A stretch of DNA of 55,633 bases from Moraxella catarrhalis (GCF_001656295.1 NZ_LXHE01000008.1:1-55633); one strand, 5' to 3'. Numbered from the stretch's first letter, positions 9,584 to 21,013 are shown. The notes: generated from the letters alone by a model not told the origin. Made by a program: numbers and translations.

Positions 9584-12500
9584 TTGAAAGATTTATTAGA
9601 TATCATGAAAGGCCCTGCTGACAATGGCGTCAAAGAATTTGATAGCATTCAAATTTCTTTGGCATCACCTGAGGCAATCAAATCTTGGTCACATGGTGAG
9701 GTTAAAAAGCCAGAAACCATTAACTACCGCACCTTTAAGCCTGAGCGTGATGGCTTATTCTGTGCCAAAATCTTTGGCCCTGTCAAAGATTTTGAGTGCT
9801 TGTGTGGCAAATATAAGCGCCGTAAATTCCAAGGTATTATTTGTGAGCGCTGCGGTGTTGAAGTGACTGCGGCTAAGGTTCGCCGTGAGCGTATGGGTCA
9901 TATTGAGCTTGCCTCTCCAGTTGCTCATATTTGGTTCTTAAAATCATTGCCTAGCCGTATCGGTCTTCTATTAGACATCACGTTGCGTGACATTGAGCGT
10001 GTGCTTTATTTTGAAAGCTACATCGTGACCGATCCTGGCATGACCAGTCTTGAAAAATATCAGCTGTTGGATGATGAAGAGTATTTTAATGCGCTTGAGC
10101 AATATGGCGATGAGTTCATTGCGAAGATGGGTGCTGAAGCTGTTCAAGATTTACTGCGTGATATTGATGTGGATGGCGAAATTGATGAGCTTCGTACTGC
10201 AATTCCACAAACTGGCTCTGAGACCAAACTGAAAAAAATGTCCAAGCGCTTGCAGCTGCTTGAGTCTTTCCGCGACTCAAACAACAAGCCTGAATGGATG
10301 GTGATGACCGTATTACCTGTGTTGCCACCAGATTTGCGTCCTTTGGTACCGCTTGAAGGTGGTCGTTTTGCAACGTCAGACTTGAACGATTTGTATCGCC
10401 GTGTGATTAACCGTAATAATCGTTTAAAACGCCTGCTTGAGCTGAATGCACCTGATATCATTGTGCGTAACGAAAAGCGTATGCTACAAGAAGCAGTTGA
10501 TGCACTACTGGATAATGGTCGCCGTGGCCGTGCTATTACAGGGTCTAACAAGCGTCCATTAAAATCACTTGCTGATATGATTAAAGGCAAGCAAGGTCGT
10601 TTCCGTCAAAACCTACTTGGTAAGCGTGTAGACTATTCTGGACGCTCGGTGATTGTGGTTGGTCCTACTTTGCGTCTGCATCAGTGTGGTTTACCAAAGA
10701 AAATGGCACTTGAGCTGTTCAAGCCGTTTACCTATGCTAAGTTATTACAAAATGGCATTGCAAGTACCATTAAAGCCGCCAAAAAAATGGTTGAGCGTGA
10801 AGAGCCAGCCGTTTGGGATATGCTTGCGATGGTCATTCGTGAACATCCTGTCCTACTAAACCGTGCACCAACACTTCACCGCTTGGGTCTGCAAGCGTTT
10901 GAGCCTGTGTTAATTGAGGGTAAAGCAATTCAGTTGCACCCACTGGTGTGTGCTGCGTTTAACGCCGACTTTGACGGTGACCAAATGGCAGTTCATGTAC
11001 CGCTGACTTTAGAAGCTCAGCTTGAGGCTCGTGCTTTGATGATGTCAACCAACAACATCTTGTCGCCTGCAAATGGTGAGCCGATCATCGTGCCTTCTCA
11101 AGATGTTGTGCTTGGTTTGTATTATATTAGCCGTGGCGGTGTGAATGCCAAAGGCGAAGGCATGGTATTTAGTACGGTGAATGAAGCTCTAAGAGCAATT
11201 GGTTCAGATGATTTATCTGTGAATGCCAAGATTAAAGTTCGTGTCGCTGAGACAATTTTGGATGAAAAAACAGGTGAAAAAATCAGCCATACCAGTATCC
11301 AAGATACCGTAGCTGGTCGTTTGCTAATTTGGAATATCATGCCAGAAGGCATGGCGTTTAGTGAGTGTAACACGGAGATGACCAAGAAAAATATCTCTAA
11401 GCTGTTAAACTCATGCTATCGTAAGCTGGGTGTTAAAGAATCGGTCATGTTTGCTGACCATCTGATGTATTTGGGTTTTGCACAAGCGACTTTATCGGGC
11501 ATTTCGATTGGTATGGAAGATATGGTTATTCCACCAACCAAAAAGCAAATCGTGGATACAGCTGATGCCGAAGTCCGCGATATTGAACAACAATTTGAGC
11601 AAGGCTTTGTCACTGCAGGTGAGCGTTATAACAAAGTTGTTGATATTTGGGCGCGTACTTCAGATAAAATTGCAAATGCGATGATGGATAACTTGTCTAA
11701 AGACGAGGTAACCAACGCAGACGGCGAGACCGAAACTCAAAAGTCATTTAACTCAATCTATATGATGGCTGACTCAGGTGCTCGTGGTAGTGCAACGCAG
11801 ATCCGTCAGCTTGCAGGTATGCGTGGTCTGATGGCTAAGCCAGATGGCTCGATTATCGAAACACCAATTAAAGCCAACTTCCGTGAAGGCTTGACGGTAC
11901 TTCAGTACTTCATCTCAACGCACGGTGCCCGTAAAGGTTTGGCAGATACCGCTTTGAAAACAGCAAACTCAGGTTATCTGACCCGTCGTTTGGTTGATGT
12001 GGCGCAAGATTTGGTCATTACCCAAGATGACTGTGGTACGGATGCAGGTCAGCGCATGACACCTGTGATTGATGGTGGTGAAATTGTTGAACGCTTGGGT
12101 GATCGTGTGCTTGGACGCGTCGCTGCCAAAGATGTGGTGAATGCAGATGGCGAAGTGGTTGTACCAGCAGGTGCTTTGATTGACGAGCGATTGGTTGAAA
12201 AGCTAGATGCCAATGCAATTGATGAAGTATATGTGCGCTCGGTCATTACTTGTGAAGCCACTCAGGGCGTCTGTGCTAAGTGCTATGGTCGTGATTTGGC
12301 TCGTGGTCATTTGGTCAATATTGGCGAATCTGTAGGCGTGATGGCAGCACAGTCAATTGGTGAGCCAGGTACTCAGCTGACCATGCGTACGTTCCACGTT
12401 GGTGGTGCGGCGTCCGCGGCTTCTGTTGATAACAGCGTCTCGGTTGGTAATTCAGGTTCAGTTCGTTTTCATAATATGAAAACAGTTGAACATGCCGATG

Positions 12501-13822
12501 GTCATTTGGTTGTGGTTTCTCGTTCGGCAGAGATTGGTGTGACTGATGATCAAGGTCGTGAGCGTGAGCGTTATAAAGTACCTTATGGCTCAAGCGTCTT
12601 GGTGCGTGACACAGATACCGTTGAAGCAGGACAGGTCATCGCCAAATGGGATCCGCACACCCATCCGATCATTACAGAGTTCTCAGGTACCGCACGCTTT
12701 AGCGACATTACCGATGGTATGACTGCGACAGTTAAGGTGGATGAGATGACGGGTGTGAGCTCATTTGAAATCCTGACCAGCAAAGATCGCCCAAGTATTG
12801 CCAAAGATTTGCGTCCTGCGATCATCTTGGATACCGATGAAGGTAAAGAAGTGGTTTATTTCTTACCAAACGAAACCATCATCCGCGTCTCTGAAGGTGA
12901 GCATGTCACAGCAGGTTCGGTACTTGGCCGTGTACCACAGGCAACCTCAGGTACCAAAGATATTACCGGTGGTCTGCCGCGTGTTGCTGACTTGTTTGAA
13001 GCACGACGTCCAAAAGATCATGCCATTATGGCTGAGATGAGTGGTGTGGTCAGTTTTGGTAAAGAAACCAAAGGCAAAAACCGCTTTATCATCACCAATG
13101 AAGATGGCGATGTGCATGAAGAGTTGATTCCAAAATGGCGTCAAATCAACGTCTTTGAGGGCGAAACTGTTGAGCGTGGCGAGGTGGTTTCTGATGGACC
13201 TCAAAACCCGCATGATATTTTACGCCTAAAAGGTGAGACAGCACTGGCAAATTATATTGTCAATGAAGTGCAAGAAGTTTATCGCTTACAAGGTGTAAAA
13301 ATCAACGACAAGCACATTGAAGTCATCGTGCGTCAGATGCTGCGCAAAGTTGAAGTCATTGATGGTGGCGACTCAAGCTACTTCAAAGGCGATCAAGCTG
13401 AATACTCAAAGATTCGCGCATTGAATGCAGAATTGGTTGCTAATAGCAAATTCCCTGTGCAATATGAGCGTCAGCTTTTGGGTATCACGAAAGCAAGTTT
13501 GGCAACCGAAAGCTTTATCTCGGCAGCCTCGTTCCAAGAAACTACCCGTGTCTTAACTGCCGCTGCGGTGATGGGCAAAGTGGATGACTTGTCTGGCTTG
13601 AAAGAAAACGTCGTTGTGGGTCGCTTGATCCCAGCAGGTACTGGCTTGGCGTATCATCAAGCTCGCCAGCGTAAAGCTCAAAATGCCAGCAGCGAAAGCG
13701 TTCAGGTTGATGAGCTGTTGTCAGCCATGGCAGCTGAACCGTCTGCAACTTCAGAAGATAATTTGAGTGTTGAAGACAGTTTTGCCAAAGCATTCGCTGA
13801 TGAGCTGGGCTCTCAAGAGTAA
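9584..13822 (+). CDS. rpoC: DNA-directed RNA polymerase subunit beta'
   Basis: Beta' subunit with the catalytic magnesium site. 1412 residues, close to the E. coli 1407. The N-terminal zinc finger has C72, C74, C87 and C90; the catalytic NADFDGDQM is at about 460-468. The start is TTG: the product begins [10 protein letters not shown], the family N terminus, a GGAGA ribosome-binding site lies before it, and the ATG at 9605 would cut into conserved sequence. It is cotranscribed with rpoB and followed by a terminator. Confidence 0.98.
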   Translation: MKDLLDIMKGPADNGVKEFDSIQISLASPEAIKSWSHGEVKKPETINYRTFKPERDGLFCAKIFGPVKDFECLCGKYKRRKFQGIICERCGVEVTAAKVRRERMGHIELASPVAHIWFLKSLPSRIGLLLDITLRDIERVLYFESYIVTDPGMTSLEKYQLLDDEEYFNALEQYGDEFIAKMGAEAVQDLLRDIDVDGEIDELRTAIPQTGSETKLKKMSKRLQLLESFRDSNNKPEWMVMTVLPVLPPDLRPLVPLEGGRFATSDLNDLYRRVINRNNRLKRLLELNAPDIIVRNEKRMLQEAVDALLDNGRRGRAITGSNKRPLKSLADMIKGKQGRFRQNLLGKRVDYSGRSVIVVGPTLRLHQCGLPKKMALELFKPFTYAKLLQNGIASTIKAAKKMVEREEPAVWDMLAMVIREHPVLLNRAPTLHRLGLQAFEPVLIEGKAIQLHPLVCAAFNADFDGDQMAVHVPLTLEAQLEARALMMSTNNILSPANGEPIIVPSQDVVLGLYYISRGGVNAKGEGMVFSTVNEALRAIGSDDLSVNAKIKVRVAETILDEKTGEKISHTSIQDTVAGRLLIWNIMPEGMAFSECNTEMTKKNISKLLNSCYRKLGVKESVMFADHLMYLGFAQATLSGISIGMEDMVIPPTKKQIVDTADAEVRDIEQQFEQGFVTAGERYNKVVDIWARTSDKIANAMMDNLSKDEVTNADGETETQKSFNSIYMMADSGARGSATQIRQLAGMRGLMAKPDGSIIETPIKANFREGLTVLQYFISTHGARKGLADTALKTANSGYLTRRLVDVAQDLVITQDDCGTDAGQRMTPVIDGGEIVERLGDRVLGRVAAKDVVNADGEVVVPAGALIDERLVEKLDANAIDEVYVRSVITCEATQGVCAKCYGRDLARGHLVNIGESVGVMAAQSIGEPGTQLTMRTFHVGGAASAASVDNSVSVGNSGSVRFHNMKTVEHADGHLVVVSRSAEIGVTDDQGRERERYKVPYGSSVLVRDTDTVEAGQVIAKWDPHTHPIITEFSGTARFSDITDGMTATVKVDEMTGVSSFEILTSKDRPSIAKDLRPAIILDTDEGKEVVYFLPNETIIRVSEGEHVTAGSVLGRVPQATSGTKDITGGLPRVADLFEARRPKDHAIMAEMSGVVSFGKETKGKNRFIITNEDGDVHEELIPKWRQINVFEGETVERGEVVSDGPQNPHDILRLKGETALANYIVNEVQEVYRLQGVKINDKHIEVIVRQMLRKVEVIDGGDSSYFKGDQAEYSKIRALNAELVANSKFPVQYERQLLGITKASLATESFISAASFQETTRVLTAAAVMGKVDDLSGLKENVVVGRLIPAGTGLAYHQARQRKAQNASSESVQVDELLSAMAAEPSATSEDNLSVEDSFAKAFADELGSQE

Positions 13823-13834
13823 GCGTATATTTTC

Positions 13835-13870
13835 AAAGGCTCGTTTCTAGGAACGGGCTTTTGTTTTTTT
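13835..13870 (+). terminator. Terminator of the rpoBC operon
   Basis: An 11-pair stem with two G-T pairs (13835-13845 with 13852-13862) and a T-rich tail. Confidence 0.8.
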
Positions 13871-13977
13871 GGGCTAAAATGAAGCTGTATAATCTAGCCA
13901 AAGCTCTTATCGGTATTTTCAGTCATACAGTCCAAAAAATTGTCTGATAATTTACATTCGCAAGTTTGTGAATATAT

Positions 13978-14005
13978 TGCAAATTTGTATTAATGGGTGT
14001 ATAAC
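13978..14005 (+). promoter_or_regulatory. Candidate serA promoter
   Basis: TTGCAA (13978-13983), a 16-base spacer and TATAAC (14000-14005). An alternative pairing TTGTAT (13985)/TATACT (14006) with 15-base spacing overlaps it. Confidence 0.5.
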
Positions 14006-14039
14006 TATACTTTTAACTGTCACCTGCAAGGATATTCTC

Positions 14040-15266
14040 ATGACCTTATCGTTAAATAAAGATAAAATCCGCTTTTTGTTACTTGAAGGCGTTCATGAAA
14101 ATGCGCTAAAAGTACTCAATGACGCCGGCTATACAAATATTGAATACATCAAATCAGCGCTTGATGAGGCTGAGTTGATTGAGAAGATCAAGGACGCACA
14201 TTTTATTGGGATCCGCTCGCGCACTCAGCTGACGCGCAAGGTGCTTGAAGCTGCCGAAAAACTGATCTGCATCGGCTGCTACTGCATTGGCACCAACCAA
14301 GTTGATCTAGAGGCGGCACTTGAGCTGGGTATTCCTGTATTTAATGCGCCTTATTCAAATACGCGCTCTGTGGCGGAACTGGTGCTTGCTGAAACTATCA
14401 TGCTCATGCGCGGCGTGCCTGAAAAAAATGCTGTCGTGCATCGCGGCGGCTGGAATAAGTCTGCTAAAGACAGCTATGAGGTGCGTGGCAAGACCATGGG
14501 TATCGTCGGGTATGGCTCAATCGGCTCTCAGTTGTCAGTGCTTGCCGAAAGTTTGGGTATGAAAGTCATTTATCATGACGTCATCACTAAGCTGCCACTG
14601 GGTAACGCGGTGCAAGTTGGTAGCCTAGAGGAGCTACTATCTAAGGCGGATGTCGTTACCCTGCATGTGCCTGATTTGCCAAGCACGCGCAACATGATGA
14701 CTGCCAAAGAGTTTGCGCAAATGAAAGATGGGGCGTTTTTCATCAACGCTGCGCGCGGCGGATGTGTGGATATCGATGCTTTGGCGGCGACGCTTGAGAG
14801 TAAAAAGATTCTTGGCGCGGCAATTGACGTATTCCCAAAAGAGCCAAAATCAGCCGACGAAGAGTTTGAATCACCACTACGCGCCTTTGATAATGTGATC
14901 TTGACGCCGCATGTCGGTGGTTCAACTCAAGAAGCTCAAGCCAATATCGGTCTTGAAGTCGCCGAAAAGTTCGTGCGCTACTCTGATCAAGGTGACACCA
15001 CCAGTGCCGTCAACTTCCCGAATGTCTCCATTCCATTTACTGATGGCACGCATCGCTTATTGCACATTCACCGCAATGTTCCAGGTGTCTTGTCGCAAGT
15101 CAATGCTTCGTTTGCTGATGCAGGCATCAACATCGCGGCACAGTCTTTGATGACCAAAGGAGATGTGGGCTATTTGGTGATGGATGTGGATGATAACGAT
15201 TCAGAAAAAGCCTTGGCGCGCCTGCGTGCTGTGCCAGAAACCATCCGAGTCAGAGTATTGTTTTAA
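14040..15266 (+). CDS. serA: D-3-phosphoglycerate dehydrogenase
   Basis: Oxidises 3-phosphoglycerate to 3-phosphohydroxypyruvate with NAD, the first step of serine synthesis. 408 residues against 410 in E. coli. An NAD-binding Rossmann motif (GIVGYGSIGS), the catalytic-region ARGG motif, the LTPHVGGST histidine motif and a C-terminal ACT domain (about 335-408) are present, so serine feedback control is expected. ATG 14040 follows an AAGGA site; the frame is open for 24 codons upstream but without a ribosome-binding site. Single-gene unit with its own promoter and terminator. Confidence 0.96.
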   Translation: MTLSLNKDKIRFLLLEGVHENALKVLNDAGYTNIEYIKSALDEAELIEKIKDAHFIGIRSRTQLTRKVLEAAEKLICIGCYCIGTNQVDLEAALELGIPVFNAPYSNTRSVAELVLAETIMLMRGVPEKNAVVHRGGWNKSAKDSYEVRGKTMGIVGYGSIGSQLSVLAESLGMKVIYHDVITKLPLGNAVQVGSLEELLSKADVVTLHVPDLPSTRNMMTAKEFAQMKDGAFFINAARGGCVDIDALAATLESKKILGAAIDVFPKEPKSADEEFESPLRAFDNVILTPHVGGSTQEAQANIGLEVAEKFVRYSDQGDTTSAVNFPNVSIPFTDGTHRLLHIHRNVPGVLSQVNASFADAGINIAAQSLMTKGDVGYLVMDVDDNDSEKALARLRAVPETIRVRVLF

Positions 15267-15295
15267 TTGATTTTATCAAATCCAATCATGATGAC

Positions 15296-15322
15296 AAAAC
15301 CGCTTTTAATCAGGCGGTTTTT
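15296..15322 (+). terminator. Terminator of serA
   Basis: An 8-bp stem, AAAACCGC (15296-15303) with GCGGTTTT (15314-15321), ending in T. Confidence 0.75.
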
Positions 15323-15414
15323 GTGATTTTATGGTACAATAGATTAATAATAACATGATAATTTTGTGCAGGTCATATTTGACTGTTTGCACATAATGAA
15401 AAATGAGGAAAACA

Positions 15415-16785
15415 ATGACCAAACATTATGATTATCTTGCCATTGGTGGCGGTTCAGGTGGTATTGCATCTATTAATCGTGCTGCCCAATATGGCAAAAA
15501 ATGTGCCATTATTGAAGCCAATTTGATTGGCGGTACTTGTGTTAATGTTGGATGTGTACCCAAAAAAGTCATGTGGTATGCTGCCCAAATCGCCGATGCA
15601 ATTCATAAATATGCACCAGATTATGGATTTAAAGGCAATATTGATGAGTTTGATTTTGGTCAATTAATCCAATCACGCCAAGCATATATTGAGCGTATTC
15701 ACCAATCTTATCGTATGGTATTTGAAAGAAATGGCGTTGAATTGATTCAAGGATTTGCCCGCTTTATTGATAAAAATACCGTTGAGGTGGCTTATGATGA
15801 TGGCACAACTGAGCAAATCAGTGCTGACCACATCGTCATCGCAACGGGTGGTCAGACAGTCAGACCTGATATTATTGGTCAGGAGCTAGGTATTGACTCA
15901 GATGGATTTTTTGCACTCGATGAGATGCCAAAGCGTGTGGCTATCATTGGTGCAGGTTATGTCGCAGTTGAGGTGGCAGGTGTGATGAATAGTTTGGGTG
16001 CTCAAACGCATCTGATGATTCGTGGCAATCAGCCACTGCGTTCATTTGATGATGATATCGTTGAGGTGTTGGTTAATGTCATGCAAAATGATGGCATTCA
16101 AATACACACAGGCGTCAATACACAACAAATTATCCAAAATGAGGATAAAACGCTGACGGTTGAATTTAATGATGGACAAAATCTCACCGTTGACTGTGTG
16201 ATTTGGGCGGTAGGCCGCAAGCCTGCAACGGATCAGCTTAACCTTGATGCCGTTGGTATCAAAACCAATGCCAAAGGTCAAATTATCACTGATAAATTTC
16301 AAAATACCAATATTGAGGGGATTTATGCTGTTGGGGATATCGTTGCAAATGGTGTTGAGCTGACACCTGTGGCGGTGGCATCAGGACGACGATTATCTGA
16401 AAGACTGTTTAATAATAAGCCAGACGAGCATTTGGAGTTACACTTGGTGCCGACGGTAATTTTTAGCCACCCACCGATTGGGACTGTGGGCTTAAGTGAA
16501 GCGTCAGCAGTTGCACAATATGGTGCTGATAATATCAAAGTTTATACCTCAAACTTCACGCCGATGTACAGTGCGGTAACATCACATCGTGAGCCATGTC
16601 GAATGAAGCTTATTTGTCTAGGAGAGGAGCAAAAAATCATTGGACTACATGGTATTGGTTTTGGTATGGATGAGATGATTCAAGGATTTGCGGTTGCGAT
16701 GAAAATGGGTGCAACCAAGCAAGATTTTGATGATACCATTGCCATTCATCCAACGGCTGCCGAAGAATTTGTCACGATGCGTTAA
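15415..16785 (+). CDS. gor: Glutathione-disulfide reductase
   Basis: NADPH-dependent FAD enzyme that reduces GSSG to GSH in the cytoplasm. 456 residues. The FAD-binding GGGSGG (11-16), the redox disulfide C42-VNVG-C47, a second Rossmann motif (GAGYVAVE) and the C-terminal active-site [12 protein letters not shown] are all present; the C terminus ends exactly as in E. coli Gor. Arginines in IRGNQPLR fit NADPH preference. ATG 15415 is chosen because the GAGGAA ribosome-binding site overlaps the earlier in-frame ATG at 15403. With gshB at 32 kb it indicates a functional glutathione system. Confidence 0.96.
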   Translation: MTKHYDYLAIGGGSGGIASINRAAQYGKKCAIIEANLIGGTCVNVGCVPKKVMWYAAQIADAIHKYAPDYGFKGNIDEFDFGQLIQSRQAYIERIHQSYRMVFERNGVELIQGFARFIDKNTVEVAYDDGTTEQISADHIVIATGGQTVRPDIIGQELGIDSDGFFALDEMPKRVAIIGAGYVAVEVAGVMNSLGAQTHLMIRGNQPLRSFDDDIVEVLVNVMQNDGIQIHTGVNTQQIIQNEDKTLTVEFNDGQNLTVDCVIWAVGRKPATDQLNLDAVGIKTNAKGQIITDKFQNTNIEGIYAVGDIVANGVELTPVAVASGRRLSERLFNNKPDEHLELHLVPTVIFSHPPIGTVGLSEASAVAQYGADNIKVYTSNFTPMYSAVTSHREPCRMKLICLGEEQKIIGLHGIGFGMDEMIQGFAVAMKMGATKQDFDDTIAIHPTAAEEFVTMR

Positions 16786-16810
16786 TCGTCAAAAATCATC
16801 AAATTTATTA

Positions 16811-16847
16811 TCAAAAAACCCATGAGTATCACTGATGGGTTTTTTGA
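16811..16847. terminator. Bidirectional terminator between gor and nagZ
   Basis: A 13-bp perfect stem (16811-16823 with 16835-16847) with A-run and T-run flanks, so it can work on both strands for the convergent genes. Confidence 0.8.
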
Positions 16848-16945
16848 TGGGGAGTGCCACTGCCTATTTTAAAAAGCCTGTCTTTAAATGTCTAAAAATT
16901 TCATCCTTTGATATTAATGACTTATATTTAAGGTTTAAAGGCTGA

Positions 16946-18022
16946 TTAAAAAGTCTTGGTATAAGCTGTTGGATCCTTGGCTAAGCTTTCTTGATTATCT
17001 TCAAAAAAGGCTTTTTGCACACGATCTTTCACGGCTTGCCATAGCGGAAATTGGCGGCAAGTGGCTTCCAAGCTACCTTGCCAATCTGGGATTCTCCCTT
17101 TCATACGCCCAAATCGATGTTGTGGCTGATCTACCAAGCTTTGAGCGGCTTTGATGGCAAGCAGTGCCCCGTCTCGATGATTGCACACTAGCGCCATATT
17201 GCAGCCAGCCTCTAGCGCGGCAAGCACACGCGCATCCACATCCCCTGCGATGTGCGCTGCTTGCATGCATAAATCATCAGAAAAAATCACGCCATCAAAT
17301 CTAAGCTGATTACGCACGATATCTTGAATCCAGAGTTTGGAAAATCCCGCAGGCTTATCATCAACTTGGCTAAAAATCACATGGGCAGGCATGAGCGCAT
17401 CAAGCTGATCTAAGGTTTGGATAAAGGTTTGGGTGTCGTGATGCATAATCTCATCAAAGCTTCTGTCGTCGATCGCATCGGCAACGTGCGAGTCAGGGGC
17501 GATGGAGCCATGACCTGGAAAATGCTTGCCTGTGGTTGCCATACCAGCATTTTTCATACCGTCCATGAATTGCCTTGATAATGCTATGATGGCATCTGGA
17601 TTTGCATGAAAAGCACGATCGCCAATGACAAGGCTTTTGCCATCAACATCAAGCACTGGTGCAAAACTAAAATCAACACCGACTGCCAAAACTTCACACG
17701 CCATCAAATAGCCGCAGTCATACGCCAATGATAGAGCGTCAGCAGGATTTAGATCATATAATTCACCCAATTTGCCCATGGCAGGCAGGGGTGAGAATCC
17801 AGAGCGAAACCGTGCCACACGCCCGCCTTCTTGATCGACTGCGATGAGCACGCTTGGGTTGATTTGTCGTATCGAATCGGTGAGCGCACGCACTTGTGCA
17901 GGTGACTCAACATTACGCGCAAACAAAATAATACCGCCAACTTCTGGATGTGATAATAACGCACGATCTTCATCATCCAATGTCTTGGCAGTGACATCCG
18001 CCATAATCACACCTTTTGCCAC
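16946..18022 (-). CDS. nagZ: Beta-N-acetylhexosaminidase
   Basis: Cytoplasmic family-3 glycosidase that removes GlcNAc from anhydro-muropeptides in cell-wall recycling. 358 residues. The hallmark KHFPGHG loop with the catalytic histidine region, the DRAF motif and the FSDDLCMQAA nucleophile segment are visible. The start is GTG at 18022 with a well-placed AAGGAG site, giving MAKGVIMADV, which fits the family N terminus. Monocistronic; convergent with gor and divergent from prc. Confidence 0.95.
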   Translation of the reverse strand: MAKGVIMADVTAKTLDDEDRALLSHPEVGGIILFARNVESPAQVRALTDSIRQINPSVLIAVDQEGGRVARFRSGFSPLPAMGKLGELYDLNPADALSLAYDCGYLMACEVLAVGVDFSFAPVLDVDGKSLVIGDRAFHANPDAIIALSRQFMDGMKNAGMATTGKHFPGHGSIAPDSHVADAIDDRSFDEIMHHDTQTFIQTLDQLDALMPAHVIFSQVDDKPAGFSKLWIQDIVRNQLRFDGVIFSDDLCMQAAHIAGDVDARVLAALEAGCNMALVCNHRDGALLAIKAAQSLVDQPQHRFGRMKGRIPDWQGSLEATCRQFPLWQAVKDRVQKAFFEDNQESLAKDPTAYTKTF

Positions 18023-18254
18023 AAAAAACTCCTTAGTTAATCAGTCATCTGATGCTTATTATGCCATGAAATTGAGATGAAAAGAGGAGTGAGCGCTAAT
18101 TTTCATGCCCAAGTAGTGACTTTGTAACGATTGCTTAAGGCAGTTGCACAAAAACTAGCACTTAGGTAAAAAAACTTTGTGTTTTTTATGTTAAGATAGC
18201 GGATATTTTGGGTTTTTTACCTGTTTTTTAATCATCTAACATCAGGATGTGGAT

Positions 18255-20429
18255 ATGTCAAAACAACAATATCTTTTATCAGGCGTGGCTGGCGCGGTGG
18301 CATGTGCGTTGTTTGTAAGCAGTTTTTCTTCGCTTGCTCAAGCATCCGATCGTGCCGCATTTATGCAGACACCTGAGCAGCGAGTGACGGCTCGTCAGAT
18401 TGCCATATTGCTTGATCGAGCGCATTATAATGATCAACGACTGGATGCGGATATGAGCAAAGTCATTTTACAGATGTATTTTGATAAGCTTGACCCAAAT
18501 CGTACGTTGTTTTTACAGTCTGATGTGGACGAATTTACCAATAAATACGGCAACACTTACACCGCTTATCTGATGCGCGGTGATATGACACCAGGCATTG
18601 AGATTTTTGAGCGTTTTCGCACGCGATCTTTTGAATACTTTAGCGCTGCCAAATCATATTTGGATACCGACATCGATTTATATACCGATAAGCGCATCAC
18701 GCTTGATCGCGAAGATGCGCCGCGTTTTCAAACCAAACAAGAGCAGCTTGAATATTGGAAAAATCAGACAGCGCTGTCACTGATTACCATCATGCTCAAT
18801 CAAGAAGACGACAAAGCCAAAGACCAAGCGTATCTAGACAATCCTGAATTGGCGCGCGGTCAAGACTTGGTTAAGGCAGAAAGTCGCACACCCAAAGAGA
18901 TTTTGTTAAATCGTCTTAAGCGCCAAGAAGAGCAGCTTGAGCGGCTTAAAAATGACGAAATCATGGAAGCAGTTCTAGATGCAGCGACCACTGCCTATGA
19001 TCCGCACAGCAATTATTATGCCCCAGTGCAAGCCCAAGACATCCAAATTCAGACCAGTTTACAGCTTGAAGGGATTGGCGTTTCGATTCGCCCTGATCGT
19101 AAAAATCCGGACTACATTCGTATTGTCAGCCTTGTAGATGGTGGACCGGCTGCCAAGTCAGGTCAAATTTTGGCCAATGATTTGATTATCGGCGTGGCAC
19201 AAGCCGAAGGCGAAATGGTCGATACCATCGGCTATAGCACCAAAGAGATCGTTGCTTTGATCCGCGGCGCTCGCGGTACTGAAGTGACTGTCAAAGTCAA
19301 ACAGCCCAATACGCCAGATTCACAAGCCAGAACCGTCACCTTAGTGCGTGATGTCATTCAGCAAGAAGAATCGGGTGTGCAGCATCGGGTGATTGAGATG
19401 CCTTATAATGGCGGCATAAAAAAAGTCGGCGTCATTGAGATTCCAAGTTTTTATCTGAACTTTAAAGCGCGCCGCGAAGGTGTAGACGCCAGTCAGTATC
19501 GCAGTGTCAGCAACGACACCGAAAAAGCGATCAAAGCCCTGACTGCTCAAGGCATTGATGGCTTGGTGGTCGATCTGCGTCATAATCCAGGTGGCTCGCT
19601 TGATGAAGTGGCAAAAATGCTTGGTATGTTTATCAAAGAAGGTCCTTTGGTTCAGATTCGTGATAATCGAGGCAATGTACAAGTCTTTGAAGATAAAGAT
19701 GGCGGTCGCCAGTTGTATGATGGTAAATTGTCTGTGCTGGTCAATCTTGGCTCGGCATCTGCCAGTGAGATTTTTGCTGCGGCGATCCAAGACTATGGAC
19801 TAGGCTTAGTGGTGGGTAGTACGACTACTGGTAAAGGCACCGCTCAGACTCAGCGTGACGATGTGGCGCTTGGTTCGGTGACATTGACGCAGCGTAAATT
19901 TTATCGTGTCAATGGTGGCAGTACTCAGACCAAAGGGGTGGTGCCTGATGTTGAACTGGTCAATATCTATGAAGGCATTGAATTTGGCGAGCGTGAATAT
20001 AAAAATCCGCTGCCTTGGGATACCATTGAGTCAACAAATTATCAAGCTGCTGGCAAATATTCGCCAAGCCTGTTAAGCTCACTCAATGAGCAGTCAAAAG
20101 CGCGCCAAGCAAGTGATCCGCAGTTTAGATATTTGTCTGAACTCAATGCCATTCGTGCGCTTGATGATGACAAACAACCGACCGAGATCAATTTACAAAA
20201 ACGTCGTGCCAAATTACAGCTGATCGAAAACCGTACTTTAGCTGCCGAAAATGCGCGCAGACAAGCCACAGGCGAGACGCCATTTGTCAATTGGTCAACG
20301 TATCAAGCCAACCTAGAGGCGATGGCTGAAGAGCGAGGTGCTATGAAAGAAAATGAGCGTCCAAAGCTGCCTGAAAGCGAGATTTATGTGCTTGAGGCAG
20401 CGCGCCTGATGTTTGATGCTGAGCGATAA
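18255..20429 (+). CDS. prc: Carboxy-terminal processing protease (tail-specific protease)
   Basis: Periplasmic S41 serine protease that degrades or trims proteins from their C termini, including cell-wall enzymes. 724 residues. A signal peptide ends at AQA before SDRA (about residue 33). A PDZ domain follows at about 245-330, then the peptidase core with the SASASE serine cluster (500-505) and catalytic lysine in GKGTAQ (K527), then a C-terminal helical domain. ATG 18255 has an AGGA site 7 bases upstream; a GTG two codons earlier is too close to that site. Confidence 0.94.
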   Translation: MSKQQYLLSGVAGAVACALFVSSFSSLAQASDRAAFMQTPEQRVTARQIAILLDRAHYNDQRLDADMSKVILQMYFDKLDPNRTLFLQSDVDEFTNKYGNTYTAYLMRGDMTPGIEIFERFRTRSFEYFSAAKSYLDTDIDLYTDKRITLDREDAPRFQTKQEQLEYWKNQTALSLITIMLNQEDDKAKDQAYLDNPELARGQDLVKAESRTPKEILLNRLKRQEEQLERLKNDEIMEAVLDAATTAYDPHSNYYAPVQAQDIQIQTSLQLEGIGVSIRPDRKNPDYIRIVSLVDGGPAAKSGQILANDLIIGVAQAEGEMVDTIGYSTKEIVALIRGARGTEVTVKVKQPNTPDSQARTVTLVRDVIQQEESGVQHRVIEMPYNGGIKKVGVIEIPSFYLNFKARREGVDASQYRSVSNDTEKAIKALTAQGIDGLVVDLRHNPGGSLDEVAKMLGMFIKEGPLVQIRDNRGNVQVFEDKDGGRQLYDGKLSVLVNLGSASASEIFAAAIQDYGLGLVVGSTTTGKGTAQTQRDDVALGSVTLTQRKFYRVNGGSTQTKGVVPDVELVNIYEGIEFGEREYKNPLPWDTIESTNYQAAGKYSPSLLSSLNEQSKARQASDPQFRYLSELNAIRALDDDKQPTEINLQKRRAKLQLIENRTLAAENARRQATGETPFVNWSTYQANLEAMAEERGAMKENERPKLPESEIYVLEAARLMFDAER

Positions 20430-20483
20430 TTTACTGGTATGAGTTTGCCAATTTTGGCAAATCAATAAAAGTGATTCAAAAAT

Positions 20484-20512
20484 AAAAAGTCTGCCACAAT
20501 GACAGACTTTTT
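20484..20512. terminator. Terminator between prc and the DUF1328 gene
   Basis: A 10-bp stem (20484-20493 with 20503-20512), A-rich on one side and T-rich on the other; it serves convergent genes. Confidence 0.75.
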
Positions 20513-20524
20513 ATTTTAATTATC

Positions 20525-20559
20525 TTTGAGATAATTGTTTATTTTGAGATAATTGTTTA
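20525..20559. repeat. 17-bp tandem direct repeat
   Basis: TTTGAGATAATTGTTTA occurs twice, at 20525-20541 and 20543-20559, separated by one T, just after the stop codon of the DUF1328 gene on the other strand. Likely a slippage duplication. Confidence 0.9.
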
Positions 20560-20567
20560 TGTAGCAA

Positions 20568-20726
20568 TTACCTACGGCGACCACCAATAAAGCCAACGAT
20601 AAACAAGATGACAGCGATGATCAAGAAGATATAGGCAAACTCTTTGGTTAAACCTGCAATATTACCAAATCCTAAAAAGCTTGCGATAATGGCGATAATT
20701 GCAAAAATAATAGCCCAACGAAACAT
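20568..20726 (-). CDS. DUF1328 small membrane protein
   Basis: A 52-residue very hydrophobic protein, [14 protein letters not shown] at the start and ending GFIGGRRR. Two membrane helices (about 4-20 and 30-48) separated by a short [10 protein letters not shown] loop and a basic C-terminal tail match the DUF1328/YtjA family, whose function is unknown. A strong AGGAG ribosome-binding site precedes the ATG. It is alone between prc and tRNA-Phe; a 7-bp inverted repeat (AACTGGT at 20744, ACCAGTT at 20774) in its upstream region could be an operator. Confidence 0.88.
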   Translation of the reverse strand: MFRWAIIFAIIAIIASFLGFGNIAGLTKEFAYIFLIIAVILFIVGFIGGRRR

Positions 20727-20972
20727 ATGATTCTCCTGATAATAACTGGTATGTGTCCAATAAATTTGTATTGACCAGTTTGGGTTTTGATGAAAAAGAA
20801 AATGGTGTATTTTCTTTTATTCTTATAGGTTATTTTAGAGAAATAATTTTATTAAACATATTGATGAATTGTAAGCTTTATGAAAATAAATTAAATATTA
20901 TGTAATCCCTTGTGCATATCAGTGCATAAACCTGACAATTTGATACAAAATGCAATTTTGGACATATTTTTC

Positions 20973-21001
20973 TTGACAAGTTGATGAAATTTTGTTTTAA
21001 T
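20973..21001 (+). promoter_or_regulatory. Promoter of tRNA-Phe
   Basis: Perfect TTGACA (20973-20978), a 17-base spacer and TTTAAT (20996-21001). The tRNA begins 12 bases later. Confidence 0.85.
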
Positions 21002-21013
21002 ACGCATCAATTC

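Noticed and set aside
10144-10590. 148-codon open frame on the minus strand within rpoC
   Set aside because: It lies wholly opposite a conserved rpoC segment, has no ribosome-binding site context and resembles no family; a coding shadow.
19341-19790. 149-codon open frame on the minus strand within prc
   Set aside because: Antisense shadow of the protease domain with no independent support.
20525-20559. Start of a CRISPR array or repeat-rich element
   Set aside because: Only two copies with a one-base spacer; no array or cas genes.
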